Assembly (NCBI GenBank): GCA_049515175.1
Contig: JBEKUI010000100.1
Location: 1 to 13,940, forward strand
DNA: 13,940 nucleotides
From: JACQNR01 sp049515175
GTDB lineage: Bacteria; Acidobacteriota; Terriglobia; UBA7540
Direction: 5' to 3'
The notes beneath the pieces are model-generated. The model was not told the origin of the DNA. It did not search any database and saw nothing but the letters and a program-made list of their open reading frames with translations. Below, piece by piece: positions 7,190 to 13,145 of the stretch. Position numbers and translations under genes: made by a program. Numbering within the stretch: position 1 is the stretch's first letter; the number at the start of each line of letters is the position of its first letter.

Positions 7190-9631
7190 ATTCAAAATCG
7201 CCAGCGCCACTTCCTTCCCTTTTTCGCCCACTTCGCCGACCGGCCCCACACATGACGGGCAGCCGGACGGGCACGGACAATTCGCAATCAGCTTATGAGC
7301 ATTTTCAATCAGTGTCTCGCTCATCCGGAAAAGCGGCTCGCTGAATCCCACCCCGCCGGGATACTTGTCGTAAAGATAGATGTTCGGCTCGAAAATGTTC
7401 GACTGCCGTCCGTAGCCCTTGGTTCTTTGACCTTTGACGATGGTCTCACTGCCAACTGCCGACTGCTGACTGGCGACTTCTGTTTCTTGACTCCTGACTC
7501 CTGAATCCTGAATCCTGTTTTCATTCTCCCCCACCTCCACGCCCAGATCCCGCGCGTCGCACATCAGGAGCAGCGTTGCGATGGCCTGCAGAGCATTGCC
7601 CAGGCCGGTGACGCCGTCCAGGCGCTCACTGCGATCGTAGGGCAGCGCCTCCAGCATCTCGCGCGGCAAAGTTAGCCAGTACGCCGTGGTATGAAAATCA
7701 TTCGGGGGGAGCATCAGCTCGCCCGAGCCGACGTTTTCATTAGTGTGGAACTTGATCTTCTTGAACCCTACCACTTGCGTGTTGACCTGGACTTCGCCAT
7801 GGTTCTTGCGCGCCGGCTCAGTCGGGGCAACTTCGAAGGTCTCCAGAACTTTGATCCGCGTGTAATCGATGGCATCGGTGTAGTAATCGCTATCGCACTG
7901 CTTCACGTAAGCTTTGCGATCGTCGTAGTCGAGCCGCTCGACGTGGTACTGCTGGCCGTCCTGAATGTAGATCGCCTTCTCGTGGACGGTGGTGAGCGCG
8001 CTGGTGAAATCGACCTCGCCGATAATCTTGGGTTCGCCCGTCTGGTCCACGATCACAAAGTTGTCGGAAGAAACCGAGCGCAGGCTGATGGCGTCGGCGG
8101 GATAGCTCTCCGAAACCCAGTGCCAGCCGTCGTCCGCGTGATGGAGGAACTGCGCCTCTTCGAGGTGCGCGCAGATCGTCTTCAGGTCGAGCCCACCGAA
8201 CTTCTCGTCCTCGCGCAGCGGCAATTCGAACGCCGCGCACTTGAGGTGATTGAGGAGGATCTGGAGATTGTCGGGGTTGACGTAGCCGTGCTCGGGCGAG
8301 TGGCCGAAGAAGTAGTCGGGGTTCTGCACCATGAACTGGTCGAGCGGCGCGCTCGAGGCTACGAGCAACGCGGCAGAGGTTCCCTGTCTTCGTCCGGCGC
8401 GTCCGGCGCGCTGCCAGGTGGAAGCGATGGTGCCCGGGTAACCCGCAAGCACGGCGACATCAAGCGAGCCGATGTCGATGCCAAGCTCTAGCGCGTTCGT
8501 TGCCACCACGCCCAGCAGGCGGCCGTCGCGCAGATCGCGCTCGATCTCGCGCCGCTCGAGCGGCAGATATCCGCCGCGATAGCCGCGCACGGCGTCGGGG
8601 CCGATGGGCAGCCGCGCGAAATCTTCCTTGAGGTAGGTAACGAGAATCTCCGTGGCCAGGCGGCTATTGGCGAAGACGATGGTCTGCAAGCCGCGGGCGA
8701 GAAACGTCCGCGCCACGCGCCGCGATTCATTCAAATACGAGCGGCGAATCCCGAGCTGTGGGTTCACGACCGGCGGATTGTAGAAAGCGAAATACTTTTC
8801 CGCCGACGGCGCACCGTTCTCGTCAAGAAGGGTAACATCCTCTTCGATAATACGACATGCCAGCTCTTCCGGGTTGGCAATGGTCGCCGAGGAGCAGATG
8901 AACTGCGGCGTCGAGCCGTAGAACTTCGCGATGCGCTTGAGCCGCCGCAGCACATTCGCGAGGTGGCTGCCAAAGACGCCGCGGTAGTAGTGCAGCTCGT
9001 CGATCACCACGTAGCGCAGATTCTCAAACAGCCGCTCCCACTTGGTGTGGTGCGGCAGGATGCCGGTGTGGAGCATGTCGGGATTGGTGATCACCAGGTT
9101 GCCGCGGGCGCGGATGGCGCGCCGCGCGTCCTGCGGCGTGTCGCCGTCGTAGGTGAAGGTGCGCACCTCGTCGCCCAGCTTGTCCGTCCAGCGATTCAGT
9201 TCCGCCAGCTGATCCTGCGAGAGCGCCTTGGTGGGAAAGAGGTAGAGGGCGCGCGCTTCCGGGTCCTCGACGAGCGCGGAGAGAATCGGCAGGTTGTAGC
9301 AGAGCGTCTTGCCGCTGGCGGTGGGCGTGACCACCACGAAATTTTCCTTCGCGCGCGCCAACTCACAAGCCTTCGCCTGATGCGAATACAAACTCTCGAT
9401 GCCGCGCGCTCGCAGGATGTCCGTAAGCCGCGTGGGCAGGAATTCCGGAAAGGGCGCGAGCTGCGCCTCCTTCGCCGGGAAATGTTTGAGCGCCGTCACC
9501 CCGCCGCGCGCCGGCGCCGCCACGGGCATATCGCCGCGGCTGAATTTGTCGCGGATTTCCTCCAGCGCGCGCTCAATCGGCGCCAATTCCTCCGCCCCGA
9601 CGATCTCCAACGATTTCGTGTCCCGCTTCAC
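7163..9631 (-). CDS. mrfA: MrfA-like DEAD/DEAH-box helicase with DUF1998 zinc domain
   Basis: An 822-residue superfamily 2 helicase of the MrfA/YprA (Hrq1-like) type. Motifs: TPTASGKT (102-109, ATP binding), DELH (211-214), SAT (248-250), the ATNALELGIDIG region (378-389), and QRAGRAGR (407-414). The C-terminal DUF1998 domain contains Cys691 and the cluster CPCPSGCPSC (785-794), giving the expected metal-binding cysteines, and YLYDKYPGGVGF. The family unwinds DNA and pairs with MrfB in repair of mitomycin-type lesions. The start is GTG at 9631 with GGAG 9 nt upstream. Two oddities: a 35-codon in-frame heptamer array (about residues 704-738) between the first cysteine and the YPGG motif, and a C-terminus made of heptamers (LSVVSSQ). 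Helicase motifs are intact, so the gene is probably functional. Confidence 0.93.
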   Translation of the reverse strand: MKRDTKSLEIVGAEELAPIERALEEIRDKFSRGDMPVAAPARGGVTALKHFPAKEAQLAPFPEFLPTRLTDILRARGIESLYSHQAKACELARAKENFVVVTPTASGKTLCYNLPILSALVEDPEARALYLFPTKALSQDQLAELNRWTDKLGDEVRTFTYDGDTPQDARRAIRARGNLVITNPDMLHTGILPHHTKWERLFENLRYVVIDELHYYRGVFGSHLANVLRRLKRIAKFYGSTPQFICSSATIANPEELACRIIEEDVTLLDENGAPSAEKYFAFYNPPVVNPQLGIRRSYLNESRRVARTFLARGLQTIVFANSRLATEILVTYLKEDFARLPIGPDAVRGYRGGYLPLERREIERDLRDGRLLGVVATNALELGIDIGSLDVAVLAGYPGTIASTWQRAGRAGRRQGTSAALLVASSAPLDQFMVQNPDYFFGHSPEHGYVNPDNLQILLNHLKCAAFELPLREDEKFGGLDLKTICAHLEEAQFLHHADDGWHWVSESYPADAISLRSVSSDNFVIVDQTGEPKIIGEVDFTSALTTVHEKAIYIQDGQQYHVERLDYDDRKAYVKQCDSDYYTDAIDYTRIKVLETFEVAPTEPARKNHGEVQVNTQVVGFKKIKFHTNENVGSGELMLPPNDFHTTAYWLTLPREMLEALPYDRSERLDGVTGLGNALQAIATLLLMCDARDLGVEVGENENRIQDSGVRSQETEVASQQSAVGSETIVKGQRTKGYGRQSNIFEPNIYLYDKYPGGVGFSEPLFRMSETLIENAHKLIANCPCPSGCPSCVGPVGEVGEKGKEVALAILNQLSVVSSQ
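7418..7522 (-). repeat. In-frame heptamer array inside mrfA (15 units)
   Basis: Fifteen consecutive 7-mers in one phase cover exactly 105 bp. On the plus strand they include CTTTGAC twice (7425-7438), TCACTGC, CAACTGC, CGACTGC, TGACTGG (7446-7473), TGACTCC twice (7488-7501) and TGAATCC twice (7502-7515). As 105 is a multiple of 21, the reading frame is kept and the peptide shows 7-residue modules (QDSGVRS, QETEVAS, QQSAVGS). It lies in DUF1998 and looks like an expanded or inserted repeat, not native protein. Confidence 0.85.
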
Positions 9632-9643
9632 AATTGCTCGCTC

Positions 9644-9699
9644 CAGGTGTCAGGTGTCGGGTGTCGGGTGTCGGGCAACAAAGACCAGGTGTCAGGCGA
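9644..9699 (+). repeat. Left heptamer array beside the four-helix-bundle gene
   Basis: Plus-strand 7-mers in one phase: CAGGTGT, CAGGTGT, CGGGTGT, CGGGTGT, CGGGCAA, CAAAGAC, CAGGTGT, CAGGCGA. The array ends 12 bp from the mrfA GTG start on one side. On the other it contains the stop codon of the four-helix-bundle gene (TGA at 9694-9692). Confidence 0.9.
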
Positions 9700-10090
9700 C
9701 CTTAGATTTCAGGGACCTGATCAACCCCGCAAGCATCCGGCCCACTTCACCGGTCATTCCGAGAATCCGGTCCACTTGCACCTGCTGCGCATAACTCAGA
9801 CGGCCGGAAACAAGTATATGTGTTTCGAGTTCCAGCAGGGAACCGTTGGCAATCGAAAGGTGATGGAGATAGTCCCCAAGGTGTTCCCTGCCGTGCCCCT
9901 CGGCGATGTTGGCCGGAACGGAAGCGGCGGCTCTCTGAATCTGGCTCGCCAGCCCGTAGGTCTCGCTCTTTGGGAACAGATTTGTCAGCCGATAGCTTTC
10001 CACCACCAGGTCCATCGCCTTTTGCCATACCTCCAAATCCCGATAGCTCTTAATCATCTAGGTTCCCCTTTTCCTGACACCCGACACCTG
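9651..10090. mobile_element. Candidate IVS-like cassette: four-helix-bundle gene between inverted heptamer arrays
   Basis: CAGGTGTCGGGTGTC at 9651-9665 has its exact reverse complement GACACCCGACACCTG at 10076-10090, and the surrounding arrays are complementary over a longer, imperfect length. Between them lies one gene, whose Shine-Dalgarno and stop codon sit at the array edges. Intervening sequences in 23S rRNA have the same plan (terminal inverted repeats, one four-helix-bundle ORF), but there is no rRNA here. Mobility is an inference; no target duplication is obvious. Confidence 0.45.
9692..10057 (-). CDS. Four-helix-bundle protein (23S rRNA intervening-sequence protein family)
   Basis: A 121-residue protein that matches the bacterial four-helix-bundle family (S23/IVP, PF05635 type). 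The N-terminus is YRDLEVWQKAMDLV, followed by LFPKSETYGLASQIQRAA, SVPANIAEGHG (about 46-56) and LSIANGSLLELETH (67-80). Members are encoded by 23S rRNA intervening sequences and by many stand-alone loci; a relative (Avd) serves diversity-generating retroelements. Biochemical role is unknown, with RNA or nucleic-acid binding suspected. The ATG has AAAAGGGG 7 nt upstream, directly after the right-hand heptamer array, and the stop codon lies in the left-hand array. It is on the same strand and 60 bp upstream of mrfA, so it may be cotranscribed with it. Confidence 0.92.
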   Translation of the reverse strand: MIKSYRDLEVWQKAMDLVVESYRLTNLFPKSETYGLASQIQRAAASVPANIAEGHGREHLGDYLHHLSIANGSLLELETHILVSGRLSYAQQVQVDRILGMTGEVGRMLAGLIRSLKSKVA

Positions 10091-10171
10091 GCACCTGTAT
10101 TTCTTCCGCTGGCACCCGCCACCTGTATTTCTTCCTCCTGAAACCCGGCACCCGATACCCGACACCTGCCC
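10074..10171 (-). repeat. Right heptamer array beside the four-helix-bundle gene
   Basis: Plus-strand 7-mers include CTGACAC, CCGACAC, CTGGCAC, CTGTATT, TCTTCCG, CTGGCAC, CCGCCAC, CTGTATT and TCTTCCT, then after a one-base phase shift CTGAAAC, CCGGCAC, CCGATAC, CCGACAC. A longer unit, CACCTGTATTTCTTCC, repeats at 28-bp spacing (10092 and 10120). On the minus strand it reads GTGTCGG/GTGTCAG, that is, inverted relative to the left array. Confidence 0.88.
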
Positions 10172-10226
10172 TTCTTCGCCTTTTCTTCGCCAAAGCTATC
10201 ACAGAACGAGTCGAGCGCCAAAGGAA

Positions 10227-10289
10227 ATTCAGAATTCCGAATTCCGCCTCCTGACTTCCGGGCCCTACTTCCTATTCGCTACTCCTGCT
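10227..10289. repeat. Third, degenerate heptamer array
   Basis: Nine 7-mers in phase: ATTCAGA, ATTCCGA, ATTCCGC, CTCCTGA, CTTCCGG, GCCCTAC, TTCCTAT, TCGCTAC, TCCTGCT. The style resembles the array in mrfA. It ends at the -35 of the promoter for the DUF6978 gene. Together with 10291-10509 it fills the 450-bp gene-free region upstream of that gene. Confidence 0.6.
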
Positions 10290-10290
10290 G

Positions 10291-10319
10291 TTGATTTCAC
10301 CCCTCCCCGGGTGTATAAG
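10291..10319 (+). promoter_or_regulatory. Predicted sigma-70 promoter of the DUF6978-DUF1828 pair
   Basis: TTGATT (10291-10296), a 17-bp spacer, then TATAAG (10314-10319) is a strong sigma-70 pattern. Initiation near 10326 would give a 5' leader of about 180 nt before the DUF6978 gene. Confidence 0.65.
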
Positions 10320-10390
10320 GCGTGGACGTCGATTGGTGATAATGAGGGTGCGGTGCGCGCCTCAGCCGCAAGAGTGGACACGGAAGCAGA

Positions 10391-10448
10391 TCCGATCGGA
10401 ACAAGCGCGGACATCCGGGCCGAAAAGACCGTGGTTTCAAGAAACCAC
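10391..10448 (+). promoter_or_regulatory. Palindromes in the 5' leader of the DUF6978-DUF1828 pair
   Basis: The leader holds a perfect 10-bp palindrome TCCGATCGGA (10391-10400) and the hairpin GTGGTTTCAAGAAACCAC (10431-10448; 8-bp stem, or 7 bp with a CAAG loop). Neither is followed by a T tract. They may be operator sites or leader RNA structure controlling the module. This is inference. Confidence 0.4.
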
Positions 10449-10509
10449 TTACACGCACGCCGAGCGAATGTTATCCTTTGGGCGGTTTCGAGGTGACATC
10501 GGTTAAGCG

Positions 10510-10944
10510 ATGCTGACCCAATCCGAAGCTGACCAGTTAATGCAGATGACGAAGCGCTTTGTTCGCCCTCCAGCGACGATCACCATTCCGCCAGGAGCTG
10601 ATGACACTTACGAACTCGCCGGTCCCAACGATAGAGAGAGGTTTCTGCTGGACGTTTGGCGAGGAACGCTCCGGCTGTCGAAGCTGAAGTTCCAGAACAG
10701 GGTGCGGAGCGCTATCGTTTTGGTTCGGCTCGATGTAGACGGAGCGCCCCATACGAATCCGGATGGTGTCCCGCTTTCGGGTTCCCATTTACACTTGTTC
10801 AAAGAGGGTTATGATGACAAATGGGCGTACCTAGTAGACCCCAAAACGTTCAGGCTCCTGAGTGACCCAGGCAAGACATTTCACGACTTCTGTGCCTACT
10901 GCAAAATAGAGTCACCTCCTCCAGTTCAGGGGGTCATCACTTGA
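10510..10944 (+). CDS. DUF6978-family protein
   Basis: A 144-residue soluble protein that I match to the uncharacterised DUF6978 family by its central block FLLDVWRGTLRLSKLKFQ (about 45-62), the segment HTNPDGVPLSGSHLHLF (81-97) and EGYDDKWAYLV (99-109). A stop codon two codons upstream fixes the ATG at 10510 as the first possible start; no strong Shine-Dalgarno is seen (GAGGTG is about 14 nt away). Its stop overlaps the start of the DUF1828 gene by 4 bp, so the two are one translation unit and probably act together. Two-gene sets of this kind occur in mobile or defence-rich loci, but no reaction is known to me. GC content looks lower than in the genes to the left, consistent with transfer. 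Confidence 0.75.
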   Translation: MLTQSEADQLMQMTKRFVRPPATITIPPGADDTYELAGPNDRERFLLDVWRGTLRLSKLKFQNRVRSAIVLVRLDVDGAPHTNPDGVPLSGSHLHLFKEGYDDKWAYLVDPKTFRLLSDPGKTFHDFCAYCKIESPPPVQGVIT

Positions 10945-11720
10945 ATCGCGAAGAGTGCCAAAAGCTGATTGATTCCTACGTGGGTTGGCTCCGCCAGGGA
11001 CTTTCCGTGGAAGAGGTGGGCGAGGCATGCGAACTGACCACCCCCTTTCTTGACCGCCACAACGACCACCTGCAAGTGTATGCCATACGGCAGAACGGGA
11101 ACATCGTGCTATCCGACGACGGGTACATCCTCTCCGACCTGAGAACGAGCGGGCTCGAAGTGGACACGCCAAAACGGAAGATGGTCTTGGAGAGTGTACT
11201 CAACGGTCTGGGTGTGCGTGTGGAAAACAACCAATTGCTAGTCGAGGCCTCGGCCAAAAATCTTGGGCAGCGGCTACATTCTCTAGTTCAAGCAATGTTG
11301 GCTGTCAACGACATGTTCGTGATGGCCCAGCCTCGTGTTGCTAGTTTCTTCTTTGAAGACGTGAGGGTATTCCTGGACACCCATGACATCCGCTACACAG
11401 CCAGGGTGAAGCTCGCAGGCAAGAGCGGCTATGACCACGGTATGGATTTCTTGATTCCAAAGTCGCGGAGGCGCCCAGAGCGAATTCTGCAAGCGATCGC
11501 GGCCCCCAAGAAGGAGAATATCTTCGCCTACCTGTGGACTTTAAGCGATACACGGGCTGCGCGCGGTGGAGAGTCAACGTTCGAGGCCGAAGCTTACGCC
11601 TTTCTGAACGACCAGGAGCAAGCAGTCGGCGGGGATGTAATCGAAGCGTTGAATGCCTACCGCGTCACGCCAGCCGTATGGTCCCAGCGCAGCCAGTACG
11701 TCGAGGCTCTGGCTGGATAA
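10941..11720 (+). CDS. DUF1828/DUF1829 domain protein
   Basis: A 259-residue protein. The N-terminal half fits DUF1828: TTPFLDRHNDHLQVYAI (33-49) and IVLSDDGYILSDLRTSG (55-71), followed by a helical LESVLNGLGV segment. The C-terminal half fits DUF1829: GYDHGMDFLIP (163-173), ILQAIAAPKKENIFAYLWTLSDTR (182-205) and a late YAFLND. The Asp169 / Gln184 / Lys190 spacing is loosely like a degenerate nuclease fold, but I cannot show this. The start is TTG, overlapping the upstream stop (TTGA), with GGGGG about 8 nt before it, so it is translationally coupled to the DUF6978 gene. No biochemical function is established to my knowledge; a toxin-antitoxin or anti-phage role is a guess from context. Confidence 0.8.
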   Translation: MNREECQKLIDSYVGWLRQGLSVEEVGEACELTTPFLDRHNDHLQVYAIRQNGNIVLSDDGYILSDLRTSGLEVDTPKRKMVLESVLNGLGVRVENNQLLVEASAKNLGQRLHSLVQAMLAVNDMFVMAQPRVASFFFEDVRVFLDTHDIRYTARVKLAGKSGYDHGMDFLIPKSRRRPERILQAIAAPKKENIFAYLWTLSDTRAARGGESTFEAEAYAFLNDQEQAVGGDVIEALNAYRVTPAVWSQRSQYVEALAG

Positions 11721-11758
11721 AGACAGTTGCGAAGATCCTTCAAGCGGGTAGCAGACAG

Positions 11759-11878
11759 CCACGGTCAACGCCTCGCTGACCATGCCCTTTTTCTTCTGAC
11801 GAACCCACGGTCAATTCAGATTGCGAATTGACCGTGGCTACGACTCCCGCCTAGGGTTCGTGAGGAGGAGACCTCATT
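11759..11878 (+). promoter_or_regulatory. Repeated CCACGGTCAA boxes and large hairpin before the nuclease-like gene
   Basis: CCACGGTCAA occurs at 11759-11768 and 11805-11814, and inverted at 11828-11837. The last two form a 13-bp perfect stem (11805-11817 with 11825-11837) around a 7-nt loop. ACGAACCC (11799-11806) can also pair with GGGTTCGT (11854-11861), which ends beside the ribosome-binding site GAGGAGGAG (11862-11870). GAGG there can pair with CCTC (11872-11875), hiding the site. No T tract follows. An operator cluster or a leader-RNA switch is likely. Confidence 0.6.
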
Positions 11879-12886
11879 ATGTCTGCTATTTCGTATTTTC
11901 AGAGATTCTCACAGAAGGAAAATCACGTAACAAATAACACTTTGTTAGTTTTGCGCCATGTCTATAGGTCCTCTCCGCGTAAGGTCAGCTTGCTCTTGAA
12001 CAGCCTCCTGGAAGAAGAAGTGCCAGTGGGCCTCGAGTTTCGACAACAGGTGCGAGGGACGCACAGCGTTCCCGACGCCCTTATTTCTCAGCAGCCCTTG
12101 AGTGTATTCATCGAGGCCAAATTAGGTGATGCCCTCGATACAGCGCAAATCGAACGGCACCTTAAGAGCATCAAGAATCGTGAACATTCCAAGGGCTCAG
12201 CGATTTTGATTGGCCTCACTACTCAGAGAATCGAACGAGATATCGAGAATCTAAAGAAGAAAGCCAAAGCTGATGGCATCCGCTTATTCGTAATTACGTA
12301 CTCCGATCTGGCGATGGAACTCCGAAAACTCTGCGCAGACCACGAGCAAGACCTGATCGAGATCGTAGAGGACTACCAAGCATTTCTGGCTGCCGAGGGA
12401 TTGCTTTCCCATGTTTACGATCGGATGGTTGTATTTCCCACGGGCACGTCGTGGCGTGAGAACGTCCCACACGGACTGTATTACGAACCGGCTGGTCGTT
12501 CGCCAAAGTGGAACTGTAGATTCCTTGGTATTTACCATAATAAACGGGTTTCCCATGTGGGACGCATCGAGACAGTCACGGTGTGCCGATTTGAAGGCGG
12601 GAAGGTGGTCGTAGAAGGATCCGAACTTGGAGAATTAAACGACGCTCAACAGTCTCGGATCCGCCAGATAATCGACGATACAGATTATTACGATCTCAAG
12701 GACGGGGAGTCCCTTCGCTATTACCTGGTGGACAAATTCGTCGAAACGAGATTCATTAAGGTTTCGCCTGGTGGCATGCGGGGCCATCGGTTTTTTGACC
12801 TTTCTGAATACGTAGGGACACTCAATCTCGGTGCTGCTACGACGATGGAGCTGGCAGCCGCTCTTAAAGGGAAAACCTTCGATTGA
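11879..12886 (+). CDS. PD-(D/E)XK nuclease-like protein
   Basis: A 335-residue protein with a restriction-endonuclease-like N-terminal domain. Glu14 in KENHVTNNTLL, Pro65-Asp66 in SVPDALIS, and Glu79-Ala-Lys81 in VFIEAKL form the E...PD...ExK set of PD-(D/E)XK nucleases, followed by a helix (TAQIERHLKSI). The C-terminal part (about 180-335) is not recognised; it has strand-rich segments such as NCRFLGIYHNKRVSHVGRI and HRFFDLSEYV and could bind nucleic acid or sense a target. There is no methyltransferase next to it, so it is not a simple type II restriction system. A strong Shine-Dalgarno precedes the ATG. It follows the DUF6978-DUF1828 pair by 158 bp, but a structured gap suggests separate control. 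Low GC and context suggest a defence or mobile gene. Confidence 0.75.
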   Translation: MSAISYFQRFSQKENHVTNNTLLVLRHVYRSSPRKVSLLLNSLLEEEVPVGLEFRQQVRGTHSVPDALISQQPLSVFIEAKLGDALDTAQIERHLKSIKNREHSKGSAILIGLTTQRIERDIENLKKKAKADGIRLFVITYSDLAMELRKLCADHEQDLIEIVEDYQAFLAAEGLLSHVYDRMVVFPTGTSWRENVPHGLYYEPAGRSPKWNCRFLGIYHNKRVSHVGRIETVTVCRFEGGKVVVEGSELGELNDAQQSRIRQIIDDTDYYDLKDGESLRYYLVDKFVETRFIKVSPGGMRGHRFFDLSEYVGTLNLGAATTMELAAALKGKTFD

Positions 12887-12962
12887 CGGTGAGCAGGGTA
12901 CGCGGAGATTCGCCTCCCATAAACTCTGCGGCTCTAGCATGTTTCCAGAGGAACGGCCGCAG

Positions 12963-13007
12963 GGGCGGTTTATGAACCGGGGGAAAATGGGCGGTTCGCG
13001 AACCGCC
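12963..13007. repeat. Tandem palindromes GGGCGGTT-N3-GAACCG
   Basis: Two direct copies of a palindromic unit, 26 bp apart, at 12963-12979 (centre TAT) and 12989-13005 (centre CGC). The second is part of a perfect 18-bp palindrome, GGCGGTTCGCGAACCGCC (12990-13007). They lie in the 259-bp stretch after the nuclease-like gene. Possible operator pair or REP-like element. Confidence 0.6.
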
Positions 13008-13015
13008 ACGACGGT

Positions 13016-13114
13016 ATGCGCAAATCCGGTTGGAAATACACGCCGACGGCGGAGCATCGAGCACGGCGGCTGGAGAATCTAGCCAAGGCGTGGCGGGCGC
13101 TGCCGGGGGCTTGA
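13016..13114 (+). CDS. 32-codon mini-ORF related to the downstream repeat protein
   Basis: The frame from ATG 13016 to TGA 13114 encodes 32 residues beginning MRKSGWKYTPTAEH and continuing RARRLENLAKAWRALPGA. The RRxxNLAKA block matches the repeat unit of the gene at 13146 (RRAAMLANLAKANARL). No Shine-Dalgarno is visible. It could be a tiny basic protein, or the remnant 5' end of another copy of this repeat family. Its stop codon lies within the -35 hexamer of the next gene. Confidence 0.4.
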   Translation: MRKSGWKYTPTAEHRARRLENLAKAWRALPGA

Positions 13115-13139
13115 CACGCCAGGACATGTGGTGTAGGCT
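13111..13139 (+). promoter_or_regulatory. Promoter predicting a leaderless mRNA for the repeat protein
   Basis: A perfect TTGACA (13111-13116), a 17-bp spacer and TAGGCT (13134-13139) form a sigma-70-like promoter. Initiation 6-7 nt beyond the -10 falls at 13145-13146, the A of the ATG start. No Shine-Dalgarno precedes that ATG, in agreement with leaderless translation. Confidence 0.5.
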
Positions 13140-13145
13140 AGCAAC

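Noticed and set aside
9692..10057. A true intervening sequence inside a 23S rRNA gene
   Set aside because: The neighbouring DNA is protein-coding (mrfA) or repeat; no rRNA sequence is seen on either side.
8963..10141. Plus-strand open frame (392 codons) opposite mrfA and the four-helix-bundle gene
   Set aside because: Runs across two minus-strand genes and a repeat array; it has no family motif.
9644..10171. CRISPR-like array
   Set aside because: Units are 7 nt and contiguous with no unique spacers, so it is a short tandem repeat, not a CRISPR.
10291..10506. Short open frames covering the leader of the DUF6978 gene
   Set aside because: They overlap the promoter and hairpin, lack ribosome-binding sites and have no recognisable product.
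11805..11837. Rho-independent terminator after the DUF1828 gene
   Set aside because: The 13-bp stem is strong but no run of T follows on either strand, so I treat it as a regulatory or operator structure.
11879..12886. Complete restriction-modification system
   Set aside because: A nuclease-like gene is present but no DNA methyltransferase or specificity subunit is found in the window.
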